Positions 18,213-27,482 of a DNA stretch of 64,000 bases are shown piece after piece. Source of the stretch: Pseudopedobacter sp038243635 (lineage in GTDB: Bacteria; Bacteroidota; Bacteroidia; Sphingobacteriales; Sphingobacteriaceae); contig JBBSQW010000008.1 in the NCBI GenBank assembly GCA_038243635.1, positions 62,001 to 126,000 of the forward strand, given 5' to 3'. A model generated the notes under the pieces. That model was not told the DNA's origin and made no database searches. It saw only the letters and a program-made list of their open reading frames with translations. Position 1 is the stretch's first letter; every line of letters starts with the position of its first letter. The position numbers and the translations under genes were made by a program.

Positions 18213-19500
18213 TTAAGATTTGCTAAGATAGGTAGGGTTATTAGGTGTAAAAATGTAAAAAAACATAAAAAGTGCCGCTTTTCCGACTTCCCTCTCAAAC
18301 CAGATTTCGCCATTTTGAAGCTGGGTGTATTCTTTACAAAGTACCAAGCCTAAGCCGGTTCCTTTTTCTTTGTGTGCGCCCAAGCTGGATTTAACGTCTA
18401 AAAAAAATAACGTTTTCTGATTCTCTTCAGAAATACCCACTCCAATATCTTTAACCTGAAAAATCGCCATAGATTTATCTTTACAAAGCACCAAGCCTAA
18501 ACCGGTTCCTTTTTCTTTGTTTGTACCCAAACTGGACTTTAACAACAAATTACGTATGACCAGTTGTAAAATATCTTTATCGCCTGTAACTTCAACATTA
18601 TCTATTTGAGTTTGGAACTTAATCTCTTATTGCTCAGCAATAACGTTGATTTGGTTTATGGTGCCTTCTAAAATTTTTGCAACGTTTAATTTGGCAATAA
18701 AGGTATTAAAAACAGCTATTTGTGTTTGTCCAACTCAATAAATTATCTGACAGTTCATAAGCTTCATCAGTAGATTTAATAAGTCCACTCTCTATTACTT
18801 TCTCCTCCTCTTGTGTTAAAGTATGATCTTTTAAAAAACCTAAGTATTGTTTTACCGATCCAATTGGAGCTCTTAGTCATGAGATATGATTGAAAATAGT
18901 TTGTTTTTTTCTGAGTTGAGTTTTGCAATGCGAGTGCTTTGGTTTCTACATTTATCTGTTGTTTATTGTAAGCTCTTTTCTTGTATAAAATACCAGTTGC
19001 CATAAGCACAACCATCATTATAAAACTTGCGTAAATATCTAAAAAAACGATAGAACGGTTTGTGTACTCAACTAAGATCCATTCGGGGCGTAAATACTCC
19101 AAATAGTAAAGAACGGCTATAGTTGAAAAATTTAGAACGAGCCAAAAAAGAATATTTTTTTGACGGACTATCGAGGTCATTAAAAATGAAACAGCTAAAA
19201 AAAAATAGTAGTTGGCTCTGCTATGCCACCTTTCATAAAGTAATTAATTACCAGCAAAATGTGCTGCTAGGTGCCGATAAGTATTACGGCCAGCTTAAAC
19301 TTTTTTTCAACCCTGCTTAAGTATAAGATTATGGACTGTAAGAGGCAAACTATGACGGTTAATACCACGGTTTCGTACAACCAAAGATCAAATAAGAAAA
19401 AAGCTGGCAAAGGTTTTAATGGAAACAAAAGGCGAGGAAAGGATAAATATCCTATGCTTTAATGAAAAAGTATTTTCTTAGCCAATAAAAGTAAAAATAG
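18213..19500 (-). pseudogene. Membrane sensor histidine kinase, heavily decayed
   Basis: Pieces of one kinase are spread over all three frames. From the 5' side: hydrophobic segments (LWLYETVVLTVIVCLLQSIILYL), an in-frame TAG after LIGT, a frame change in a run of nine T, further hydrophobic segments (ILFWLVLNFSTIAVLYYLEYLRPEW), a helix rich in K/Q, a broken H-box (FSIISHD, stop, then RAPIGSVKQYLGFLKDH in another frame), an in-frame TAA near 18630, then catalytic-domain pieces (GVGISEENQK, KEKGTGLGLVLCKEYTQLQNG). At the N-box position stands a second copy of the KEKGTGLGLVLCK box. The gene cannot make a kinase. Its place beside the amt gene suggests that it once sensed a related signal. Confidence 0.85.
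18331..18543. repeat. Imperfect direct repeat inside the kinase relic
   Basis: About 65 nt at 18331-18395 recur at 18478-18543. I count about eight differences in the first 60 aligned bases (about 87% identity) plus one indel. Both copies encode KSSLG..KEKGTGLGLVLCK on the minus strand. The 82 nt between them encode the AIFQVKDIGVGISEENQK segment. Confidence 0.85.
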
Positions 19501-19542
19501 CTTTTTTGTAGAGTTTTACAAGCACAGTCATATTGCTTTAAG

Positions 19543-20004
19543 CTACCCGATAAAATGGTATAGAAACACAGCTTCGCCAGTGAACGCTAGTTTTTTCTCG
19601 TCTTTAATTTCTAATTCAATCGCAATGTTTGCTTTGGTAACTCCTCTTAAATTAACAATTCCAGCTAAGCTTACTTTTAAGCGTACCTCACTGTTTACTT
19701 TAACGGCTTGGGCAAAACGTAACTTCTCCATACCGTAGTTAATCTCCATTTTTAGGTTTTGGATACTAACTACTTGTTTCCATAAATAGGGGATTAAAGA
19801 GAGCGTTAAATAGCCGTGAGCTATGGTTGTGCCGAAAGGGCTTTCCGTAGCCGCTCTTTTTTCGTCAATGTGTATCCACTGGTGATCTAAAGTTGCATCT
19901 GCAAAAAGATTAATCTGTGGCTGTTCTATTTTATGCCATTCAGATACACCCATTTCTTTTCCTAAATAACTCTCAAATGTTGTGTGGTTATCAATTGTGA
20001 TCAT
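19543..20004 (-). CDS. MaoC-like (hot-dog fold) dehydratase
   Basis: A 153-residue protein of the MaoC / (R)-specific enoyl-CoA hydratase family. The hydratase-2 motif is seen as FADATLDHQWIHID (Asp and His of the active site), followed by FGTTIAHGYLTLSLIPYLW. The reaction is presumably hydration of trans-2-enoyl-CoA or a related thioester. It starts 5 nt after thiL ends and is probably co-transcribed with it, though no pathway link is obvious. Confidence 0.88.
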   Translation of the reverse strand: MITIDNHTTFESYLGKEMGVSEWHKIEQPQINLFADATLDHQWIHIDEKRAATESPFGTTIAHGYLTLSLIPYLWKQVVSIQNLKMEINYGMEKLRFAQAVKVNSEVRLKVSLAGIVNLRGVTKANIAIELEIKDEKKLAFTGEAVFLYHFIG

Positions 20005-20009
20005 ATTTT

Positions 20010-21059
20010 TTAACTTTTTGTTGATGTAAAAGCATTCCAGCCTTGAGCTTTAATTTCGTGAATATTTCCAGATTTTGTAATCAAATAATTTCCAGCACTT
20101 TCTTCCGTAATATAGCCAATTATTGAAATATCTACATCGTGTTTCATTTTATCATAATCTGCCTGCTTAATGGTGAAGAGCAATTCATAATCCTCACCTC
20201 CATTAAGTGCGCAAACTGTTGGATCCAATCCAAACTCACGAGCCGTATCAGCAGTCATTGGGTCAAGCGGAATTTTTTCTTCGTAAATTTTACATCCTTT
20301 TTTTGATTGGCGAGTAATGTGCAAAATTTCGGAAGCTAAACCGTCAGAGATATCAATCATGGAAGTGGGTTTAATTTTCATTTTCGCCAACAAATCAACA
20401 ATATCAATCCTAGCTTCAGGCTTTAACTGCCTTTCAACAATGTAATCCTTGCCCTCTAAATCAGGCTGAATTTTTGGGTTTGCTAAAAACACCTGCTTCT
20501 CTCTTTCTAATAATTGTAGTCCCACGTAAGCGCCACCTAAATCTCCCGATACGCAAATTAAGTCTCCTTCTTCTGCTCCATTTCGGTAACAAATGTCCTT
20601 TTCATCGGCGTAGCCTATGCTGGTTATAGAGATTACGAGACCTTGGCGGGATGAGGTAGTATCGCCACCGACTAAGTCCACATTGAACTTCTCGCAAGCT
20701 AATAACATACCTGCGTATAATTCTTCAATGGCTTCTAATGGAAATTTGCTAGAAAAACCAAGTGAAACAGTTACTTGGCTTGCAATGCCATTCATTGCGT
20801 AAATATCACTTAAGTTAACCTGAATTGCCTTATAGCCTAAATGCTTAAGTGGCGTAAAAGCAAGGTCAAAATGTATGCCCTCTAAAAGCATATCTGTAGA
20901 TATGAGCGTTTTTTTATTCTTAAAATCTAAAACAGCTGCATCATCACCAACTCCTTTTAAAGAGCTTCTATTTTTAATGTTAATATGTTGTGTTAAATGC
21001 TGAATTAATCCAAACTCGCCTAAGCTCGCTATTTCTGTTTTATCTGTTTGTTCAAACAT
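20010..21059 (-). CDS. thiL: Thiamine-monophosphate kinase
   Basis: A 349-residue enzyme making thiamine pyrophosphate from thiamine monophosphate and ATP, the last step of the pathway. Family motifs are visible: GVGDDAAVLDF, STDMLLEGIHFDL, LVGGDTTSSRQG and IDISDGLASEILHI, ending with LNGGEDYELLFT. No riboswitch precedes it, unlike the receptor at the left edge. Confidence 0.95.
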   Translation of the reverse strand: MFEQTDKTEIASLGEFGLIQHLTQHINIKNRSSLKGVGDDAAVLDFKNKKTLISTDMLLEGIHFDLAFTPLKHLGYKAIQVNLSDIYAMNGIASQVTVSLGFSSKFPLEAIEELYAGMLLACEKFNVDLVGGDTTSSRQGLVISITSIGYADEKDICYRNGAEEGDLICVSGDLGGAYVGLQLLEREKQVFLANPKIQPDLEGKDYIVERQLKPEARIDIVDLLAKMKIKPTSMIDISDGLASEILHITRQSKKGCKIYEEKIPLDPMTADTAREFGLDPTVCALNGGEDYELLFTIKQADYDKMKHDVDISIIGYITEESAGNYLITKSGNIHEIKAQGWNAFTSTKS

Positions 21060-21213
21060 GTTGTATATGCTATAATATTAGAAACCCTAATTAAACGCAA
21101 AGTTAGAAATTTCTATTAGCTACTTCTCGCTAATTTTTTTTGCTATTTTAATGGCTATTTGCTAACCAATTTCAGGAGATAAGTATCAGTTCTGTCTTTG
21201 TTCAAAAGCCATT

Positions 21214-21248
21214 TAAAAAAAAAGCGTTCTTAATTTCTCAAGAACGCT
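21214..21248 (-). terminator. Rho-independent terminator of pyk
   Basis: A 9-bp stem (AGCGTTCTT / AAGAACGCT) that on the minus strand is followed by a run of nine or more T. It lies 24 nt after the pyk stop codon. Confidence 0.85.
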
Positions 21249-21271
21249 CTGTTTTTTCAGTTGATCAACTA

Positions 21272-22702
21272 TTATTCAATCACACTAACCTTAATCATGT
21301 TAGTCTTTCCTTTTTTCTCAATTGGAATAGCTGCAGTGTTAATTACAAGGTCGCCAGCTTCAATAATTTTTTCAGCTTTCAATATTTTATTAACCTCACT
21401 AATGGTTTGGTCGGTACTGTCAAACTTATCGTAGTAAAAACCTCTAACACCCCATAGTAAACTTAAAGTGTTTAATAAGTTGTGGTTTGATGTAAAAATG
21501 AAAGTTCCTGCTTTTGGTCTGTGCGAGCAAATTTGGAATGCTGTGTAACCAGAAGATGTCATTGCCACAATACCGGCTGCATTAGTTCTCTCAGCTAATA
21601 TAACGGCTGAGCTACAAACTGCATCTGCCATATAAGTGGTAGACGTTTCATCAAGTTCTTTTTCTCTATAATAAGGGTAAGACGTGTCTTCAACGTGACG
21701 TACAATCTTGCTCATTGTTTCAATAACAATTAATGGAAACTCACCTACAGAAGTTTCTCCACTTAACATTACTGCATCAGCACCATCTAAAACAGAATTG
21801 GCTACGTCGTTAACTTCTGCTCTGGTTGGGCGTGGCGTAGTAATCATGCTCTCCAACATTTGCGTAGCAACGATACATGGTTTAGAAGCCTTATTACATT
21901 TTTTGGCAATCATTTTTTGTAATACCGGTACTTCTTCTAATGGCATTTCAACACCTAAATCTCCACGGGCAACCATAACACCATCCGTAACCTCAATAAT
22001 TGCATCAATATTTTCAATTGCCTCTGGCTTTTCAATTTTTGCAATAACCCTCGAAGTTTTTCCGCTACGGCTAATGATTCTTTTTAAATCAATAATATCT
22101 TCGGCAGTACGTACAAAAGATAAACCAATCCACTCAATATCATTTGCCAAAGCAAAATCTAAATTAACTAAATCTTCTTCTGTTAATGATGGGATAGAAA
22201 CTTTAGTAGCCGGAAGGTTTACACCTTTACGGCTGGTTAAAACGCCACCATGTATAACCTCACAAATTACAGTGTCTTTTCTGTTGGTTTCAATTACCTT
22301 TAATTGCAGTTTTCCATCATCTAATAATATAATTTCACCTGCCTTAACATCCTGAGGGAACGCTTCGTAAGTAATATAAATCTGGTTATCATCACCAATA
22401 CATTCATGAGTAGTGATTTTTACCTGTGTGCCATTTATTAAATTAATTCCGCCATCTTTTACCATGCCAATTCTAATTTTTGGACCTTGTAAATCAGCTA
22501 AAATACCAATATTGGTTTTGTATTTTCTGTTGATTTCTCTGATGGTATTAATTGCTTCTTGGTGATCTTCAGCTTTTCCATGCGAAAAATTTAAACGGCA
22601 AACGTCAACTCCAGCTTTAATCATGGATAATAAAACATCTTTATTTGACGATGCAGGACCAAGCGTGGCAACAATCTTGGTTTTCTTTTGTATAACTTTC
22701 AT
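21272..22702 (-). CDS. pyk: Pyruvate kinase
   Basis: The 476-residue glycolytic enzyme converting PEP and ADP to pyruvate and ATP. Visible are the N-terminal KTKIVATLGPAS, DVCRLNFSHG, the active-site signature VIAKIEKPEAIENID, VMVARGDLGVEMP, and the C-terminal domain (VAMTSSGYTAFQICSHRP). The length is standard. It has its own terminator, and the gene upstream starts 96 nt away. Confidence 0.97.
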   Translation of the reverse strand: MKVIQKKTKIVATLGPASSNKDVLLSMIKAGVDVCRLNFSHGKAEDHQEAINTIREINRKYKTNIGILADLQGPKIRIGMVKDGGINLINGTQVKITTHECIGDDNQIYITYEAFPQDVKAGEIILLDDGKLQLKVIETNRKDTVICEVIHGGVLTSRKGVNLPATKVSIPSLTEEDLVNLDFALANDIEWIGLSFVRTAEDIIDLKRIISRSGKTSRVIAKIEKPEAIENIDAIIEVTDGVMVARGDLGVEMPLEEVPVLQKMIAKKCNKASKPCIVATQMLESMITTPRPTRAEVNDVANSVLDGADAVMLSGETSVGEFPLIVIETMSKIVRHVEDTSYPYYREKELDETSTTYMADAVCSSAVILAERTNAAGIVAMTSSGYTAFQICSHRPKAGTFIFTSNHNLLNTLSLLWGVRGFYYDKFDSTDQTISEVNKILKAEKIIEAGDLVINTAAIPIEKKGKTNMIKVSVIE

Positions 22703-22798
22703 ATATTATTTTTGAAATTCTTTTGTCCGAATTTTGGTAAAGTCATTCGAGACTAACATTCAAAAGTAGTGTATTTTTCACACTAACTCAAATTTCAG

Positions 22799-23215
22799 TT
22801 AAAAAATTAGATTCTCTTTCGATTTTATTTTTTCTGGATCAAGTTCAACAACCGCCTGTATTTCTTTTAGCTTTTTCAACTGCGATAAAAAGAGTTCTAA
22901 ATCTTCTTCATCAATAAATTCTTTGATTAAAATGAAGTAATCTACCGCCTTCATCTCCGGAATTAGGAAACCTTCGGTGCCTTTATTGGCTAAAAAAATA
23001 AATTCGCACTCGATATTTTCTGGGTAATAAACGTACCTGGAAAAAAACTTTTTAGGGGCGTTTTTGAATGATATTTCCAAATCATCGACCTTTCTAAAGT
23101 CAAATTCTGTAAATTTATTGATTGCAAAACATAGCCGGTAGTCCTTCGAGAGCGAGGTTAGGGCAATTAGTTTGAAGTCAAAATCAAGTTCGACGTGTAA
23201 TAATTTTTTATTCAA
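22799..23215 (-). CDS. IPExxxVDY family protein
   Basis: A 138-residue protein of a Bacteroidota-specific family named after the motif seen here as IPEMKAVDY (about residues 84-92). Near the start lies LDFDFKLIALTSLSKDYRLCFAINK, also typical. The function is unknown. It is divergent from acpP and frequently lies near fatty-acid or pyk genes in this phylum, as here. Confidence 0.85.
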   Translation of the reverse strand: MNKKLLHVELDFDFKLIALTSLSKDYRLCFAINKFTEFDFRKVDDLEISFKNAPKKFFSRYVYYPENIECEFIFLANKGTEGFLIPEMKAVDYFILIKEFIDEEDLELFLSQLKKLKEIQAVVELDPEKIKSKENLIF

Positions 23216-23295
23216 AATATAAAGATTAATTTCGGTGAATATTTAGCCGCTTTATCATTAAATATTTGTCCAAAAGTAGGGCAAAAATAAAAAGG

Positions 23296-23326
23296 TTTGA
23301 TATTTGATAGAATTTATTTTTCTTTG
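23296..23326 (+). promoter_or_regulatory. Probable promoter of acpP-fabF
   Basis: TTTG at 23296-23299, 19 nt, then TTTCTTTG at 23319-23326. This fits the Bacteroidota promoter (TTTG, 19-21 nt, TAnnTTTG) with one mismatch. The acpP ATG follows 33 nt downstream. Confidence 0.5.
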
Positions 23327-23359
23327 CACAGAATTTTTAACCCTTAATTATATAGTATT

Positions 23360-23596
23360 ATGTCTGATATCGCGTCAAGAGTAAAAGCAATTATCGTTGA
23401 AAAACTAGGTGTTGACGAAGGTGAAGTAACACCAGAAGCGTCTTTCACAAACGATTTAGGTGCTGACTCATTAGACACCGTTGAATTGATCATGGAATTC
23501 GAAAAAGAATTTAACGTAGCTATTCCAGATGATCAAGCTGAAACCATCAGTACTGTTGGCCAAGCTATCACTTACTTGGAAAAAAACGTAAAGTAA
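23360..23596 (+). CDS. acpP: Acyl carrier protein
   Basis: The 78-residue acidic carrier of fatty-acid intermediates. The phosphopantetheine site is Ser37 in DLGADSLDTVEL. It is followed after 19 nt by fabF, the usual pairing. In this window it would also supply acyl groups to LpxA and LpxD. Confidence 0.97.
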   Translation: MSDIASRVKAIIVEKLGVDEGEVTPEASFTNDLGADSLDTVELIMEFEKEFNVAIPDDQAETISTVGQAITYLEKNVK

Positions 23597-23615
23597 TTAT
23601 TGCTTAATTGATTAA

Positions 23616-24869
23616 ATGGAGCTTAAAAGAGTTGTTGTTACAGGATTAGGGGCGCTTACTCCAATTGGGAAAACTGTCCCCGAATATTGGGATGGTTTAA
23701 TAAATGGAGTAAGCGGTGCCGCTCCAATGACACGTTTTGATACTGAAAAATTCAAAACGAAGTTTGCCTGCGAGGTTAAAAGCTTTGTTGCTGAAGATTA
23801 TTTAGAGAAGAAGGAAGCTCGGAAATTAGATCCATTTGTTCAATATGCATTAGTTTCTACAGAAGAAGCCGTTAAGGACGCAGGTTTAGACTTCACTAAA
23901 TTAAACACCAATAGAATTGGTGTAATTTGGGGAGCGGGAATTGGCGGTTTAAAAACATTTTTGGATGAGATTATGAATTTTGCTAAAGGCGATGGAACGC
24001 CAAGGCTTAGTCCGTTTTTTATTCCGAAAATGATTATTGACATTGCTCCTGGCCACATTTCTATGAAATACGGATTACGTGGACCAAATTTTTCTTGCGT
24101 TTCTGCATGTGCTTCATCAACCAATGCGTTAATAGATGCTTTTACTTACATTAAGTTGGGTAGGGCAGATATGATTGTTTCTGGTGGTTCAGAAGCTATA
24201 TTGAACGAAGCAGGAATTGGTGGGTTTAACGCAATGCATGCGCTTTCTACTAGAAATGATGATCCTAAAACCGCATCTAGACCGTTTGATAAAGACCGTG
24301 ATGGTTTTGTTGCAGGCGAAGGTGCAGGAACCATTATCTTAGAAGAGCTGGAACATGCAAAAGCCCGCGGAGCTAAAATTTACGCTGAAATTGTAGGTGG
24401 AGGGATGAGTGCCGATGCAAATCACATTACCGCACCTCACCCAGAAGGATTAGGCGCTAAATTAGTGATGCAATCAGCTTTAGATGATGCAGGTATGAAA
24501 ACTACCGACATTGATTACATCAATGTTCACGGTACTTCCACTCCGCTAGGAGACATTAGTGAAACTACTGCAATAGTTAATTTGTTTGGAGAACATGCTT
24601 ACAAATTAAACATTAGCTCAACAAAATCTATGACAGGCCACTTATTAGGTGCTGCTGGTGCAATTGAGTCTATTGCTTGTATCTTAGCTATCAAAAACGG
24701 AATCATACCTCCAACTATTAATCATTTTACAGATGACCCAGCTATTGATCAGAAATTGAATCTCACTTTTAACGTGGCTCAAAAACGAGATATCAAAGTT
24801 GCATTATCAAATACATTTGGTTTTGGTGGACACAACGCTTCCGTTATTTTTAAAAAGTACGAAGGTTAA
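23616..24869 (+). CDS. fabF: 3-oxoacyl-[ACP] synthase II
   Basis: The 417-residue condensing enzyme of fatty-acid elongation. The thiolase fold catalytic triad is seen: Cys165 in CVSACASSTN, His in NVHGTSTPLGD and His in SMTGHLLGAAGA. GFGGHNAS lies at the C-terminus. It shares the acpP operon and precedes rnc by 75 nt, an acpP-fabF-rnc order found in many bacteria. Confidence 0.97.
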   Translation: MELKRVVVTGLGALTPIGKTVPEYWDGLINGVSGAAPMTRFDTEKFKTKFACEVKSFVAEDYLEKKEARKLDPFVQYALVSTEEAVKDAGLDFTKLNTNRIGVIWGAGIGGLKTFLDEIMNFAKGDGTPRLSPFFIPKMIIDIAPGHISMKYGLRGPNFSCVSACASSTNALIDAFTYIKLGRADMIVSGGSEAILNEAGIGGFNAMHALSTRNDDPKTASRPFDKDRDGFVAGEGAGTIILEELEHAKARGAKIYAEIVGGGMSADANHITAPHPEGLGAKLVMQSALDDAGMKTTDIDYINVHGTSTPLGDISETTAIVNLFGEHAYKLNISSTKSMTGHLLGAAGAIESIACILAIKNGIIPPTINHFTDDPAIDQKLNLTFNVAQKRDIKVALSNTFGFGGHNASVIFKKYEG

Positions 24870-24944
24870 TCGATGTCTTTAAGTCGTCATATTCTTCATT
24901 ACATCTTTTAATGCCGATGCCGGTCTATCTCTTTATTGTTTTGA

Positions 24945-25673
24945 ATGCCCTTAGCTAGAATTTACAAGCTTCATCTTTCTCCAGACCGTAAATACGTCAA
25001 AAGGATGAAAAATTTACTGGGATTTGTTCCAGGAAATTTAGCGCTTTATAAAATGGCTTTTAGGCACAGGTCTATGGCTCTGGTTTTAAAGAATGGGTCT
25101 AGAAGTAGTAACGAAAGGTTAGAGTTTTTGGGTGATGCGGTTTTAGGATCTGTAATTGCCGAGGTGCTTTTTAAGCTTTATCCTTACAAAGATGAAGGTT
25201 TTTTAACAGAATTACGTTCAAAAATTGTAAGAAGAGCTAACCTCAACCAACTCGGCAGAAAGCTAGGTTTCCAAGAACTGATTGATTTCGATTCCAAAAC
25301 CATTAACGTAACCACCAAACAAAGTTCCTTACTAGGCGATGCTTTTGAAGCTTTAATTGGTGCAGTTTACTTAGATAAAGGCTACGATTTTACTAAAAGT
25401 TTTATAACGGATAGAATTATCAAACCTCATGTGGATATACATACCTTAGAACGTACTGAAACTAATTTTAAAAGTAAGCTCATTGAATGGTGCCAAAGCC
25501 AATCAAAAGAGATTTCCTTTGAACCAACTGCAAATGCAGAAGGTGATAGCAGCAAACTGTTCTCGGTGCAGGTGCATATCAGCGGCGAAGCGATGGCAAG
25601 CGCAACCGATTACAGTAAAAAAAATGCAGAGAAACTTGCTGCAGAGAAAACCTGCGAAATGTTGAGTATTTAA
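24945..25673 (+). CDS. rnc: Ribonuclease III
   Basis: A 242-residue double-strand-specific endoribonuclease. The nuclease domain has the signature ERLEFLGDAVLGSVIAEVLF and the second metal-site segment GDAFEALIGAVYLDKG. A double-stranded RNA binding domain follows at about 165-240 (NFKSKLIEWCQSQ ... KKNAEKLAAEKTC). The 25-residue basic N-terminal extension is usual for Bacteroidota homologues. Confidence 0.97.
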   Translation: MPLARIYKLHLSPDRKYVKRMKNLLGFVPGNLALYKMAFRHRSMALVLKNGSRSSNERLEFLGDAVLGSVIAEVLFKLYPYKDEGFLTELRSKIVRRANLNQLGRKLGFQELIDFDSKTINVTTKQSSLLGDAFEALIGAVYLDKGYDFTKSFITDRIIKPHVDIHTLERTETNFKSKLIEWCQSQSKEISFEPTANAEGDSSKLFSVQVHISGEAMASATDYSKKNAEKLAAEKTCEMLSI

Positions 25674-25711
25674 ATCCTGTTAAAGAATTAAGTCAGGTAT
25701 TCCATTCTTGT

Positions 25712-25789
25712 TTGTAACATCAATTCTATTCCATAAATTAATTATTTAAAGAAGTATGAAAGCTTGGTTACAAGCGTTTTTATGGAATA
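25712..25789 (+). promoter_or_regulatory. Interlocked inverted repeats between rnc and the DUF4407 gene
   Basis: TTGTAAC (25712-25718) can pair with GTTACAA (25767-25773), and TATTCCATAAA (25727-25737) with TTTATGGAATA (25779-25789). The order 1-2-1'-2' is that of an H-type pseudoknot, although the two repeats could equally be protein sites. A further TATTCCAT copy occurs just upstream, near 25698. Confidence 0.35.
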
Positions 25790-25809
25790 AAATTTGACAA
25801 CTGCTATTG

Positions 25810-26922
25810 ATGAAAAATATAAACGACTTTTTTTGGTTTTGTTCTGGTGCGCATATCGAGACTTTAAAAAAGTATCCAACAGAACATAATAAGTACGTAG
25901 GTATAGGTGCTACTATATTTTTCACTGCACTATTCGCATCTTTATCTGGTGGCTATGCCATGTACTTTGTTTTTTCGGGAAGTAGTTTTGCAGCGTTTTT
26001 TTCCATTGTTTTCGGAATAATTTGGGGCTTAGCTATTTTTAATATGGACCGATACATTGTGGCCAGTATTAAAAAAACAGGAGATAGCAACCGACAGATA
26101 TTACAGGCATTGCCCAGAATTTTGTTAGCCATAATGATCGGTATTATCATTTCTAGACCGTTAGAACTTAAAATTTTTGATAAAGAGATTCGTCAAAAGC
26201 TAAAAACCAGTTATTTAAATGGGCAACGTTCAAAAATTGATACCTTAAATAAAGCTTTTACTAACAAATACGGTATTGAGCTTACAAAATTACAAGATCT
26301 AAAGGCAGAAAAAGATTCGTTAGAGAAGGATATCAATAGGTCAAGATATGTGCTTAACCAAGAAGTTTTTGGAGATAAAACCAACCAAACAAGTGGTATA
26401 AACGGGTACGGTAGTTATGCAAAGCAAAAAGAAGAGGTTGTAAAGCAGAAGGAAGATAGATTAGGACAGGTGCGAGGTGATTTAACCCAAGTAGATAAGA
26501 TGATCAATACTCGAAAGGATATTGAAGGCTTAAACAGCACCAGACTATTTAATGAAACCCAGCTGGATAGTTTATCAAATGTGGCAGGTTTTGCAGATAG
26601 AAATTATGCGCTAGGGCAATTGTCTTTTAACCCTGATGGTAGTAGGGACGTTGATACTTATTTAGCAATTTCTTTTATATCTTTTTTATTTATTCTGTTA
26701 GAGTGTTTGCCTGTTTTTGTAAAGTTGATTAGTGACAGAGGACCTTACGACGTAGCAATCCAAGATATAGAGGAGGTTGCCTTGCACCAAAGTGGAAGAG
26801 AAAAAGAATATCTAATTAAAGTAACGGATAATGTACAGGATACCAGAACCGATGAGGAAAGTGAAAAAGAGAAGGTGTTTGTACGACGGAAAGTGAAGAG
26901 AGATTTATCAGATAATGAATAA
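25810..26922 (+). CDS. DUF4407 domain-containing membrane protein
   Basis: A 370-residue protein. About four membrane segments are visible: two near residues 30-75 (GIGATIFFTALFASLSGGYA and FFSIVFGIIWGLAIFNM), one near 95-112 and one near 285-303. Between them is a long charged coiled-coil region (about 115-270). FNMDRYIV after the second segment is characteristic of DUF4407. The ATG at 25810 was chosen over the TTG one codon earlier. The function is unknown; the shape suggests a periplasm-spanning or structural sensor protein. Confidence 0.82.
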   Translation: MKNINDFFWFCSGAHIETLKKYPTEHNKYVGIGATIFFTALFASLSGGYAMYFVFSGSSFAAFFSIVFGIIWGLAIFNMDRYIVASIKKTGDSNRQILQALPRILLAIMIGIIISRPLELKIFDKEIRQKLKTSYLNGQRSKIDTLNKAFTNKYGIELTKLQDLKAEKDSLEKDINRSRYVLNQEVFGDKTNQTSGINGYGSYAKQKEEVVKQKEDRLGQVRGDLTQVDKMINTRKDIEGLNSTRLFNETQLDSLSNVAGFADRNYALGQLSFNPDGSRDVDTYLAISFISFLFILLECLPVFVKLISDRGPYDVAIQDIEEVALHQSGREKEYLIKVTDNVQDTRTDEESEKEKVFVRRKVKRDLSDNE

Positions 26923-27156
26923 AATCTAATACGATTACTTTAAACAAGCTTTTTTTACTGTTGTTGAGAGCAATAATTAGTTCATAAGCTGAGTAAAGTG
27001 TTAGCCCACAGCCTCGCATTTAACGAGGTGAGGACTTTAAAGAAATGCTAGAATGAAGAAACTTAACTGTCCTATCATTCCGTTTCAAATTAATTTGCTT
27101 AATTTCTGTGTATATTTTGTAATTTGACCCAATATAATATTTCGAGTTCAATTTAA
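26923..27156. other. Intergenic stretch with a small hairpin
   Basis: No gene. The stem CCTCG / CGAGG (about 27012-27028), enclosed by AAAGT / ACTTT, could form a short structured RNA. It lacks tRNA features and a U-tract, so its nature is open. The clpS promoter should lie near 27095-27120. Confidence 0.25.
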
Positions 27157-27441
27157 ATGTCTGATATCCAAACGCAGGAAGAAACCTTTACGCTAGATGA
27201 AATTTTAACTTCTCTAAAAGTTATACATCGATTAATTTTATGGAACGACGAGGTTAACAGTTTTGACCATGTTATCCACTGTTTGATGAAATATTTAGAT
27301 TACTCTGAAAGTCAAGCAGAAAAAATTGCATGGGCGGTACATAACGATGGGAAATGTGCGGTTTTGGAAGGTTCTTATACCGAAATGGAAATTTATCGTA
27401 AAATATTAAAACAAGAACGTCTCAGCGTTACGGTTGAATAA
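27157..27441 (+). CDS. clpS: ATP-dependent Clp protease adaptor ClpS
   Basis: A 94-residue N-end-rule adaptor that delivers substrates to ClpA/ClpC with ClpP. Family landmarks are LILWNDEVNSFDHVIHCLMK (the substrate-pocket Asn-Asp and the helix), SQAEKIAWAVHNDGKCAV and a terminal RLSVTVE. The 20-residue N-terminal arm is normal. It stands alone; clpA is not in the window. Confidence 0.95.
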   Translation: MSDIQTQEETFTLDEILTSLKVIHRLILWNDEVNSFDHVIHCLMKYLDYSESQAEKIAWAVHNDGKCAVLEGSYTEMEIYRKILKQERLSVTVE

Positions 27442-27482
27442 ACTTTTGCAAAAAGAAATTCCTTTGAATTATTAGTATTGTA

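Noticed and set aside
19123..19462. Two short plus-strand frames (65 and 63 codons)
   Set aside because: They are antisense to the hydrophobic N-terminal part of the kinase relic and are rich in Lys/Asn as expected from such a shadow.
21708..22355. A 215-codon open frame on the plus strand
   Set aside because: It is antisense to pyk, whose motifs are complete; the frame encodes a low-complexity Ser/Thr/Ile-rich product with no family features.
26990..27050. A possible tRNA or other structured RNA
   Set aside because: Only one 5-bp hairpin and a weak outer pairing are present; there is no T-loop consensus or acceptor stem. It is kept only as an intergenic note.
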